Source: an uncultured Chlamydiae bacterium (GTDB lineage Bacteria > Chlamydiota > Chlamydiia > Chlamydiales > Rhabdochlamydiaceae). Taken from it: 5,547 nucleotides of DNA. The notes beneath the pieces are model-generated. The model was not told the DNA's origin. It made no database searches and saw only the letters and a list, made by a program, of their open reading frames with translations. Both the position numbers and the translations under genes were made by a program. Numbering within the stretch: position 1 is the stretch's first letter; every line of letters starts with the position of its first letter. Shown in pieces: positions 1 to 5,544 of the stretch. The stretch is from assembly GCA_945957075.1 (NCBI GenBank), contig CAMFJP010000085.1:1-5547 (forward strand), written 5' to 3'.

Positions 1-675
1 CGCCCCCCCCGGTGGTGGCGGCGGACTGGGCGGCGGCGGGGGTGATGGTGGACTTGGAGGGGAAGGTGGTGGTGGAGGCGGACTTGGAGGGGAAGGTGGT
101 GGTGGAGGCGGCGTTACGCAAAACCTATCGACAAACATCAAATTTTGCGGGTAGATCGTCGCAGATTTCGGAGCGGTAAAAGGAAATGTTAAGACATATG
201 TTAAAAAACAATCTATAGGAGCCACTGGCGGCGCTATGTATCCAAAAGCCTCAATAAGGCTTGGTATAAAGTTACGATCCCATACAATTAAGATGTTTTT
301 TCCATCGTAATGTTTATCTTTCATAACCCGCTTGACAAGAGCGCCCGGATTGTCCCTGGAATACCCAAGGTGCATCGGAATCCCGAGCTTTTTAGAGGTA
401 GGGGTTGCGGTTTGAATCACACGCTCATCAAGCTGTCCGCCCACATCCGTTGCCCTAGCTCCAAATATGGCAACAGGTGGCCCGAAATTCAAAAGATTTT
501 GCGTTGTGACAAAATATACAGGGAGAGCTGCTGCTCTTTCCAAGCCCTCAGGATCTTCGAGTGTTTGGGGGTTATCCGCCTCTGCATAACTAATAATCGT
601 AACTTGGGCAGGTGTTGCAAAAAGACAGGCCCACACAGTCATGCACAGAAAATATATCGATAACATCTTTTTCAC
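1..675 (-). CDS. Secreted histidine-phosphatase-like protein with degenerate active site and Pro/Ser-rich tail (3' end beyond window)
   Basis: The reading frame is open from position 675 to the window edge (225 codons, no stop), so the C-terminus is missing. I chose the GTG at 675-673: a GAGGA lies 8 bases upstream, and it adds Lys-Lys in front of a hydrophobic stretch, giving a signal peptide (residues 1-23, ending ATPA). The ATG three codons later is the alternative. Residues about 25-186 follow the histidine phosphatase (phosphoglycerate mutase-like) pattern: strand VTII, then AEADNP and GLERAAALPVYF; ERVIQTATPTSKKLGIP for the usual R..QT.xPLAxxLGLP; YDGKNILIVWDRNFIPSLIEAFG for GKxVLIxWxHxxIPxLAxxLG; and a late PQNLMF block. 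The catalytic residues are changed: S29-Y30 stand where the family has Arg-His, and R134 where the second His is expected. From residue 189 the protein is almost only Pro and Ser. It lies 76 bases after psd on the same strand. The fold is likely; loss of phosphatase activity and export to the envelope or host are inferred. Confidence 0.8.
   Translation of the reverse strand, partial: MKKMLSIYFLCMTVWACLFATPAQVTIISYAEADNPQTLEDPEGLERAAALPVYFVTTQNLLNFGPPVAIFGARATDVGGQLDERVIQTATPTSKKLGIPMHLGYSRDNPGALVKRVMKDKHYDGKNILIVWDRNFIPSLIEAFGYIAPPVAPIDCFLTYVLTFPFTAPKSATIYPQNLMFVDRFCVTPPPPPPSPPSPPPPPPSPPSPPSPPPPPSPPPPPGGA
3..10. repeat. C8/G8 homopolymer inside the coding region
   Basis: Eight C on the plus strand are read as eight G in the minus-strand gene (CCG GGG GGG GCG). 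A run this long is prone to slippage, and a one-base change would shift the frame at the end of the Pro-rich tail. The window ends here, so what lies downstream is not visible. Confidence 0.8.
51..110. repeat. Two perfect 30-bp tandem repeats, in frame, encoding PPPPPPSPPS
   Basis: Positions 51-80 and 81-110 are identical 30-base units (starting gacttggagg). On the minus strand each encodes PPPPPPSPPS, in frame with the phosphatase-like gene. Related imperfect Pro/Ser codons continue to about position 10. As 30 is a multiple of three, unit gain or loss would change tail length without breaking the frame. Confidence 0.95.
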
Positions 676-751
676 GGCCAAGATCCTCGTCAAATAAAAA
701 ATGAACTTTCCAAGGATATATCTGAACCTAAGATTTTAAATAAAGAACTTT
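676..751 (-). other. psd to phosphatase-like gene spacer
   Basis: This AT-rich 76-base gap follows the psd stop. It holds the GAGGA ribosome binding site of the next gene (about 688-684) and a GATATATCC stretch that could serve as a -10. I see no hairpin with a T-run, so read-through from psd is possible. A separate weak promoter is equally possible. Confidence 0.4.
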
Positions 752-1666
752 TTATAAAGAAAGGGCTCTTCCCAAAGACTGCCCGAGAAGTCCTCGAACT
801 TCGCACCCGCGTGTCGATGCGTCTAAAAGATCCTGATCAAAGGCAATAAAGCCAGGCTCAAAAAGTAAAATCAAAGAAGACCCTCCAAATGAAAAATACC
901 CTTTTTCATCTCCCTTTGCATAAGGCTCCCCAGGAATAAATGTTTGATGAATCGTTCCAACATAGGTAGCCCCGACTTCAATATAAAGAATATGGCCAAA
1001 GTTTTTTGTATGTACATTCGTCATCACACGCTTGTTTTGTATAAAGACATCTTTTTTTGCTTTTAAAGCTAAAGGATTTACAGAAAAAAGCGCCCCTGGA
1101 ATGACAGTCGCTTGTTCTGCAATGCCATTACAGGGAAAATGAAACCTGTGGTAATCCGAAGGGCACAACCGCGCAATAACCATGGATCCTTGGGCATATT
1201 TTTGCGTTAAAGTAGCATCTTGCAATAGCTCATCTAAAAACACCCTCTTTCCTTTCACAAAAAAACTACTGACCAAAGATAAATTAGGAAAAACAAGGTA
1301 TCTACCATCTGCCGGCAATATAGCCACATCATGTCCACTTGCAATAGGCCGGGCTTCAGGACGAAGCTTGCGAATAAAAAAATCATTAAATGAACAAAAG
1401 CTATCTACTGGATCCGCAAACTCCTCAGGGTTAACTTGAAACTTGCGAATAAAAGGAAGAATTTTAAAACGGCTCATCTTTGTTTTTTGCAATGCACCAT
1501 ATAGCTGTGAAAAACAAGTGAGTCTTGCCACTAGTGGAAGCAAAACCCAGGCAAGGGGGCGTAAAAACCATTTTTTTGCGTATAGGAGCCTAATAAAAGC
1601 GCCACCATACACACGCTCTGTCTCCTCTTGCTTGGTTACGCGGTCTATATAACAAATATTTGTCAT
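752..1666 (-). CDS. psd: Phosphatidylserine decarboxylase proenzyme
   Basis: The enzyme converts phosphatidylserine to phosphatidylethanolamine at the inner membrane. It is made as a proenzyme that cleaves itself to form a pyruvoyl group. With the ATG at 1666 it has 304 residues, close to the roughly 300 of chlamydial Psd. Visible motifs are SFNDFFIRKL (about 92-101), PADG with D120, DYHRFHFP with H173 and H176, a GTIHQTF block near 237-243, and FGGSS at 260-264. By family analogy, D120, H176 and S263 form the self-cleavage triad and G262-S263 is the cut, leaving an alpha subunit of about 42 residues. GGSS replaces the LGST of E. coli, a known type of variation. A hydrophobic stretch (about 34-50) fits membrane association. 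The frame extends 13 codons upstream to a TTG at 1705, but that lies inside the previous gene and chlamydial Psd aligns better with the ATG. The previous stop is one base away (TAA-G-ATG) and the Shine-Dalgarno is weak, suggesting coupled translation. Confidence 0.95.
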   Translation of the reverse strand: MTNICYIDRVTKQEETERVYGGAFIRLLYAKKWFLRPLAWVLLPLVARLTCFSQLYGALQKTKMSRFKILPFIRKFQVNPEEFADPVDSFCSFNDFFIRKLRPEARPIASGHDVAILPADGRYLVFPNLSLVSSFFVKGKRVFLDELLQDATLTQKYAQGSMVIARLCPSDYHRFHFPCNGIAEQATVIPGALFSVNPLALKAKKDVFIQNKRVMTNVHTKNFGHILYIEVGATYVGTIHQTFIPGEPYAKGDEKGYFSFGGSSLILLFEPGFIAFDQDLLDASTRGCEVRGLLGQSLGRALSL

Positions 1667-1667
1667 C

Positions 1668-2003
1668 TTATGTCCGCTTTGCGCCCAGTTGAACAAACGC
1701 CTCAAGTTCCTCTATATAGTAAGAAGGAAACATCTGCCGTAAATGATAAGCATCAATTTTTTCTAAAATTACAGGGGCAAGGTGAGTCATTTTAAATGCA
1801 CAGGCTCTAGTCTTTTGATCTGCTAAAAACTGATTTCTAAGATCTTGAAATTCAATCATTTTTTCTCTTAACAGTTTTTGATCTGCAAGCCTCTCCTCCG
1901 TTTTGCGAATCATATTATCGAGCACCTCGATTTCATTTGATGGCGCAATATCCGCTGCACAAAGAGCTTGTGTAACAAAAAGTAGGATTACAGTCTTTTT
2001 CAT
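1668..2003 (-). CDS. Small exported coiled-coil protein, unknown function
   Basis: I do not recognise this 111-residue protein. Residues 1-17 (MKK, a hydrophobic core, then ALCAA) form a typical Sec signal peptide with probable cleavage after A16 or A17. The cysteine at 15 has Leu before it, so it does not make a proper lipobox. Residues about 22-65 are highly charged and helix-like with a heptad feel (IEVLDNMIRKTEERL and on), probably a coiled coil. The C-terminal part (about 71-107) is a less charged helical segment with aromatic residues (YHLRQMFPSYYIEELEAF). Its mature size of about 94 residues suits a small periplasmic protein. Its ATG overlaps the stop of a 28-codon ORF by four bases, and its stop is one base before psd, so it is probably co-translated with both. 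Its own ribosome binding site is poor. A role linked to envelope lipid or protein handling would be a guess from position only. Confidence 0.85.
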   Translation of the reverse strand: MKKTVILLFVTQALCAADIAPSNEIEVLDNMIRKTEERLADQKLLREKMIEFQDLRNQFLADQKTRACAFKMTHLAPVILEKIDAYHLRQMFPSYYIEELEAFVQLGAKRT

Positions 2004-2086
2004 GAACTCGTCTTTTCCCTAATGCGCGCGGTTTTGTGCTTTACAAGAGCTCTATGAATTAATGCCAATATAAAATTTAAAGACAT
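2000..2086 (-). CDS. 28-residue small ORF, translationally coupled leader or small basic protein
   Basis: The ORF runs ATG (2086-2084) to TGA (2002-2000) and encodes 28 residues: a hydrophobic start (MSLNFILALIH) and a basic end (RALVKHKTARIREKTSS). The Shine-Dalgarno AGGAG at 2097-2093 is six bases from the ATG, the best-placed one in the leftward string. Its TGA overlaps the next gene's ATG as ATGA. That next gene lacks a good ribosome site of its own, so translation of the small ORF may feed it. It may be a real amphipathic peptide or only a coupling leader. No homologue is recognised. Confidence 0.6.
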   Translation of the reverse strand: MSLNFILALIHRALVKHKTARIREKTSS

Positions 2087-2194
2087 ACTTTTCTCCTCTC
2101 TTATCTATAGTTTTACCATGTCTTAGATTTTTTTCGCTGGAAAAAACAAAGGAAAATCCTATAGCATATTGATTATCTTTTGATATAGGTGCCC
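2087..2194. promoter_or_regulatory. Divergent intergenic region between the psd gene string and secA
   Basis: This stretch should hold promoters in both directions. Leftwards, TATAGAT (2109-2103 on the minus strand) lies just upstream of the AGGAG site and could be a -10, but no TTGACA-like -35 sits at the right distance. Rightwards, I find no convincing -35/-10 pair. CCTATA (2158-2163) and TATAGG (2184-2189) form a short inverted repeat across 20 bases, and its right arm contains the AGG of the secA ribosome site. A regulatory role is only a possibility. Confidence 0.45.
2093..2097 (-). promoter_or_regulatory. Strong Shine-Dalgarno of the 28-codon ORF
   Basis: On the minus strand the sequence reads GAGAGGAGAAAAGT before ATG, with AGGAG six bases from the start. 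This strong site, placed before an ORF this short, is the main argument that the ORF is translated. Confidence 0.7.
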
Positions 2195-5062
2195 ATGTTA
2201 CATTACGTTAAAAAAATTTTTGGAACTGCTCAAGCCCGTCTTCTTAAAAAATACGCTAAACACGTTACACTCATTAATCAACTAGAAGAAAAGCTCCAGC
2301 AGTTATCAGATGAAGAGCTCCGCGCAAAAACAGAAGAATTTAAAAAGCGCGTAGCCCAAGGAGAGTCCTTAGATACTCTTCTTCCTGAAGCCTATGCTGT
2401 TGTCAAAAACACATGCAGACGTCTTGTAGGTTCCGAGGTTCATGTGGCAGGCTATAACCAAAAATGGGACATGGTTCCCTATGATGTGCAGATTTTGGGT
2501 GCCATTGCCATGCACTATGGAGCTATCGCAGAAATGCAAACCGGAGAGGGTAAAACTCTCACCGCTGCAATGCCCCTATATCTAAACGCTCTCTCTGGAA
2601 AGCCCGTCCATCTTGTGACAGTAAATGATTACCTTGCCTCAAGAGACTGCGAATGGATTGGTTCTATTTTCCGTTGGCTTGGATTAACCGTAAAAGCTCT
2701 TACCAATTCGACACCACCAGATCAACGTAAAGATGTTTATCTTGCCGACATCGTTTATGGCACAGCATCAGAATTTGGATTCGACTATCTAAGAGATAAT
2801 TCGATGGCTCAGCGCGCAGAAGATCAATGTCAGCGTGGACACTTTTTTGCTATTGTAGACGAAATCGATTCTATACTTATCGACGAGGCAAGAACGCCTT
2901 TAATCATCTCAGGGCCTGCGGCAACATCACGCCAAATGTACGATGTTCTAAAAGACGATGTTGCCCATCTTGTGCGCCTACAAAGAGATTTATGCAACCA
3001 GCTTGCAACAGAAGCTCGCAAAATTGTAGAAAATTGCGAGGATTTGAAAGACACGCATAAACAAGCGCTAAAAAACCTATGGCTTGTTAGCAAGGGCGTC
3101 CCCCACCACAAGATTTTAAAGCGTTTAAGAGAAGATCCCCGTTTACGCGCCGAAATCGAAAAGTGGGACACCTACTACTACGGCGAGCAAAACAAAGAAG
3201 AAAAAGCAGAGATCCTTTCCCAGCTCTATATTATTGTTGATGAAAGAGCCAGCGAGTTTGAGCTTACAGATAAAGGGATTCAAACATGGGCAAGCTTCCA
3301 CGGCGGAACTGACGATTTTGTCATGTTAGATCTTGGCGAAGCTTATGCAATAATTGATGAAGACCCGGCGCTAACACCACAGGAAAAACTCGAAAAGAAA
3401 GTTGCCCTCAGGGAACAAGATAGTCTTCGCAAAGAACGTGCGCATAATTTAAGACAACTGCTACGAGCCCACCTTCTCATGGAAAAAGATGTTGATTACA
3501 TCACAGCAGAGGGCAAAATTGTCATTATCGACGAGAACACCGGAAGACCCCAACCAGGAAGACGCTTTTCCGATGGACTCCACCAGGCAATTGAAGCAAA
3601 AGAGGGCGTTACCATACAGGGGGAAACGCAAACCTATGCAACAATTACCCTCCAAAACTATTTCAGAATGTATGACAAGTTAGCCGGCATGACAGGAACG
3701 GCTATGACAGAAGCTGGCGAATTCAAAGCGATTTATAAGCTAGAAGTTCTCAGCATTCCCACTCACAAACCCTGCCGCAGAGAAGATGCCGATGACGAAG
3801 TTTACATGACAGAGCGGGAAAAATATAATGCCATTTTAAAGCAAATACAAAAGTTGCACGCAGAAGGAAGACCCATTCTTATTGGGACAGAGTCTGTGGA
3901 CGTATCGGAAAAACTATCACGCATTTTAAAACAAAATCGCCTTGAACATACAGTCCTCAATGCCAAAAACCATGCCCATGAAGCAGAAATTATCGCCCAT
4001 GCAGGAACAAAAGGTGCGATCACGGTTGCAACCAATATGGCAGGCCGTGGAACCGATATTAAACTGCAACCGGGTGTTGCCGATTTAGGTGGTCTGCATG
4101 TACTTGGAACAACACGAAGCTCATCTCGGCGTGTAGATAGACAGCTACGCGGCAGATCTGCGCGTCTTGGAGATCGAGGGTCCTCACAATTCTACATCTC
4201 TTTTGAGGACGAGCTCATGCGTCTTTTCACCTCGCCTGGTATTACCGCTTTTCTACAAAAGTTTCGCCCTCCAGAGGGGGAGCCTATCTCCGCACGCATT
4301 TTAAATAAGTCGATTGAAACAGCGCAAAAACGGGTAGAGCAGCGCAACTATACAATGCGCAAACACACTCTTGAATACGACGATGTCATGAACAGACAGC
4401 GTACAGAAATTTATGCATTTCGCGGCGATGTTCTAAAAGCAGAAGACTCTTTAGCTCTAGCAGAAGAGGTATTAGAGAGCCTATGTATTGAAACAAGTCA
4501 CCGTTTTTTCTCTCAAAGATCTGAGGAAAACGGTTGGGATCCAGAAGGGTATAGAGAGTGGCTGATGAGCCACTTTCCCCTTAACTTTGATCCGTCTGAT
4601 TTTGACAACGATTACCTAACATTAGAAGAAATTCAAGATAAAGCTGTAGAAAAAACACTATCTGCATTTAGACAAAAAATTAATCACGAAATCAATCTTT
4701 TAGAAAGAGTTGCCCCCCTTCTTGCCTCTACAGCTCCTCTCGCCCCACCCCAAACAATTTTACAAGAAATCATCCGAAGTATTCTGATACGCACAATAGA
4801 CAAATGGTGGCAAGATCACTTGCTACGCATCGATCATTTACGCACAGAGGTTGGCCTTAGAGTGGTTGGACAAAAAGATCCCCTACTCGAATTCAAACAA
4901 GAGGCGTTCTTCCTTTTTGAGCATTTAAGCTCAAAAATCAAAGAAGAAATTGCGCACTCACTCTTTCGATTTACCCTTGCAATCCCAAAAGCAGCAGCCT
5001 CCCCAGGAAGTCGCCCGCCACGCGTTAGCATCTCTCTTATGCCCGACACCCCCTCTCCCTAA
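2195..5062 (+). CDS. secA: Preprotein translocase ATPase SecA
   Basis: SecA is the motor that pushes unfolded preproteins through SecYEG using ATP. This copy is full length, with 955 residues from the ATG at 2195. A GTG two codons upstream is possible, but AGG at 2187-2189 is better spaced for the ATG, and MLHYVKKIFG resembles family starts. Motifs in order: MQTGEGKT Walker A (about 114-121), VDEIDSILIDEARTPLI with the DEAD-like box (about 221-237), DENTGRPQPGRRFSDGLHQA (446-465), YDKLAGMTGTA (493-503), TNMAGRGTDI (613-622), RQLRGRSARLGD (649-660), EYDDVMNRQR (727-736), and the scaffold helix WWQDHLLRIDHLRTEVGLR (871-889). The segment between LIISGP and DENTGR is longer than in E. coli, with a charged helical insertion around 255-345 in the preprotein cross-linking domain. 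The last 25 residues are Pro/Ser-rich and contain no cysteine, so the C-terminal zinc and SecB-binding motif is absent. The two signal-peptide proteins encoded upstream are plausible substrates. Confidence 0.98.
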   Translation: MLHYVKKIFGTAQARLLKKYAKHVTLINQLEEKLQQLSDEELRAKTEEFKKRVAQGESLDTLLPEAYAVVKNTCRRLVGSEVHVAGYNQKWDMVPYDVQILGAIAMHYGAIAEMQTGEGKTLTAAMPLYLNALSGKPVHLVTVNDYLASRDCEWIGSIFRWLGLTVKALTNSTPPDQRKDVYLADIVYGTASEFGFDYLRDNSMAQRAEDQCQRGHFFAIVDEIDSILIDEARTPLIISGPAATSRQMYDVLKDDVAHLVRLQRDLCNQLATEARKIVENCEDLKDTHKQALKNLWLVSKGVPHHKILKRLREDPRLRAEIEKWDTYYYGEQNKEEKAEILSQLYIIVDERASEFELTDKGIQTWASFHGGTDDFVMLDLGEAYAIIDEDPALTPQEKLEKKVALREQDSLRKERAHNLRQLLRAHLLMEKDVDYITAEGKIVIIDENTGRPQPGRRFSDGLHQAIEAKEGVTIQGETQTYATITLQNYFRMYDKLAGMTGTAMTEAGEFKAIYKLEVLSIPTHKPCRREDADDEVYMTEREKYNAILKQIQKLHAEGRPILIGTESVDVSEKLSRILKQNRLEHTVLNAKNHAHEAEIIAHAGTKGAITVATNMAGRGTDIKLQPGVADLGGLHVLGTTRSSSRRVDRQLRGRSARLGDRGSSQFYISFEDELMRLFTSPGITAFLQKFRPPEGEPISARILNKSIETAQKRVEQRNYTMRKHTLEYDDVMNRQRTEIYAFRGDVLKAEDSLALAEEVLESLCIETSHRFFSQRSEENGWDPEGYREWLMSHFPLNFDPSDFDNDYLTLEEIQDKAVEKTLSAFRQKINHEINLLERVAPLLASTAPLAPPQTILQEIIRSILIRTIDKWWQDHLLRIDHLRTEVGLRVVGQKDPLLEFKQEAFFLFEHLSSKIKEEIAHSLFRFTLAIPKAAASPGSRPPRVSISLMPDTPSP

Positions 5063-5065
5063 AAA

Positions 5066-5107
5066 CAATGCAGCGCACCACCTTTGCCCCCGCAAGCGCT
5101 GCTATTG
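5066..5107 (+). terminator. Hairpin directly after secA, possible terminator
   Basis: CAATGCAGCGC (5066-5076) can pair with GCGCTGC-T-ATTG (5096-5107): 11 base pairs with one bulged T and a 19-base loop, beginning three bases after the secA stop. There is no T-run behind it, so it is not a classic intrinsic terminator. It could cap or stabilise the 3' end of the mRNA. Confidence 0.35.
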
Positions 5108-5165
5108 CAATTGCCTAGTAGAGATCTACATATATCCTAGATTGTTTCAAAGCATATAGGAAAAA

Positions 5166-5194
5166 GCATAAATATAAAAAGGCCCCTAACCGGC
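5166..5194 (-). terminator. Weak GGCC hairpin with T-run on the minus strand
   Basis: Read on the minus strand, GGCC-GGTTAGG-GGCC is followed by TTTTTATATTT. The stem is only four G-C pairs, possibly extended by G-U pairs, but the T-run is right for intrinsic termination of leftward transcription towards the secA 3' end. No clear leftward gene is visible upstream of it within the window. Confidence 0.3.
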
Positions 5195-5251
5195 CCCCCA
5201 TCATGATTTTTCCGGTACAAAAGGCACATGTACGTTTACGGAAGGGAGGTT

Positions 5252-5335
5252 ATGCAAGAGGCTCAATCAGTTGAAAAATATATCTTTGACGCGCTCAAAT
5301 ATGAATGGACCTCTTTCGAAACTTGCTTTGTTTGA
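5252..5335 (+). CDS. 27-residue ORF or 5' gene remnant
   Basis: The ORF starts at an ATG preceded by AAGGGAGG (5242-5249); the AAGG part is well spaced while the GAGG part is very close. It encodes MQEAQSVEKYIFDALKYEWT and seven more residues, ending at a TGA at 5333-5335. The composition is ordinary for a protein N-terminus. The stop lies inside the left arm of the large inverted repeat, so this may be the front of a gene cut off when that element arrived, or a small protein. No family is recognised. Confidence 0.35.
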   Translation: MQEAQSVEKYIFDALKYEWTSFETCFV

Positions 5336-5448
5336 AAAAACTGATGGTTTTTATGCAACTGCAATACAGAATTTTGAGGCAATATGGGGACATATTGCCG
5401 AAAAATTCTGTATTGCAGTTGCCAAAAAAGACAGTTTTAGCAAATAAA
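5327..5448 (+). repeat. 122-nt nested inverted repeat (palindromic element or structured RNA)
   Basis: From the centre outwards: a GGGA loop (5387-5390); 9 perfect pairs (5378-5386 with 5391-5399); a GA/GA internal loop (5376-5377, 5400-5401); 21 perfect pairs (5355-5375 with 5402-5422); AT opposite CA; five T-A pairs (5348-5352 with 5425-5429); ATGG opposite GA; AAAACTG (5337-5343) with CAGTTTT (5432-5438); AA opposite AG; and TTTGTTTG (5327-5334) with CAAATAAA (5441-5448), including one G-T. That gives about 50 pairs in all. Neither side is followed by a T-run, so it is not a plain terminator. It could be a palindromic MITE-like element or a stable RNA hairpin. No transposase gene is visible nearby. 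Confidence 0.9.
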
Positions 5449-5514
5449 TGACTCATGTTACGCAGCTATAAAAAAAGAGAATAAAAGTCTTTTAGCTAGC
5501 TTATAGAGACATGT
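5449..5514. other. Short AT-rich spacer between two hairpins
   Basis: No gene is seen here. It contains a CTATAA (5465-5470) and TTATAG (5501-5506) inverted pair and the 8-base palindrome AGCTAGCT (5494-5501). A TATAGC on the minus strand near 5468-5463 could be a -10 for leftward transcription through the large repeat, but no -35 supports it. Confidence 0.3.
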
Positions 5515-5544
5515 CGGGGACAAGTCCTGCGGCATTGTCCCCCG
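5515..5544. repeat. GGGGACAA/TTGTCCCC hairpin at the window edge
   Basis: GGGGACAA (5516-5523) pairs perfectly with TTGTCCCC (5535-5542) around an 11-base loop, and C5515 can pair with G5544 if C5543 bulges. The window ends three bases later, so a T-run cannot be judged. It may be a terminator of a gene beyond the edge, or a REP-like or element-end palindrome. Confidence 0.6.

Noticed and set aside
28..92. G-quadruplex on the G-rich plus strand
   Set aside because: Runs of three or more G occur at 28-30, 38-42, 59-62 and 89-92, but the loops between most of them are too long for a convincing quadruplex; the richness is explained by Pro codons on the other strand.
310..663. 117-codon plus-strand ORF
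   Set aside because: It is antisense to the phosphatase-like gene, whose minus frame has a signal peptide and family motifs; the plus frame has no ribosome site or recognisable content.
1667..1705. Upstream TTG start for psd adding 13 residues
   Set aside because: It lies inside the preceding gene, uses a rare start, and the extra residues do not fit the family N-terminus; the ATG at 1666 gives the usual length and a tight stop/start junction.
1950..2003. Lipoprotein signal in the 111-residue protein
   Set aside because: The cysteine at residue 15 is preceded by Leu, where a lipobox needs a small residue, so ordinary Sec cleavage after A16 or A17 is more likely.
5327..5448. Large inverted repeat as an intrinsic terminator
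   Set aside because: The arms are followed by CAAAAAAG on the plus strand and ATAAAAACC on the minus strand, not a T-run, and the stem is much longer than a terminator needs.
5294..5456. 53-codon minus-strand ORF (ATG at 5456) running through the large inverted repeat
   Set aside because: It has no Shine-Dalgarno, and both arms of the palindrome are simply translated in one open frame; the Cys/Phe-rich composition looks like translated repeat rather than a protein.
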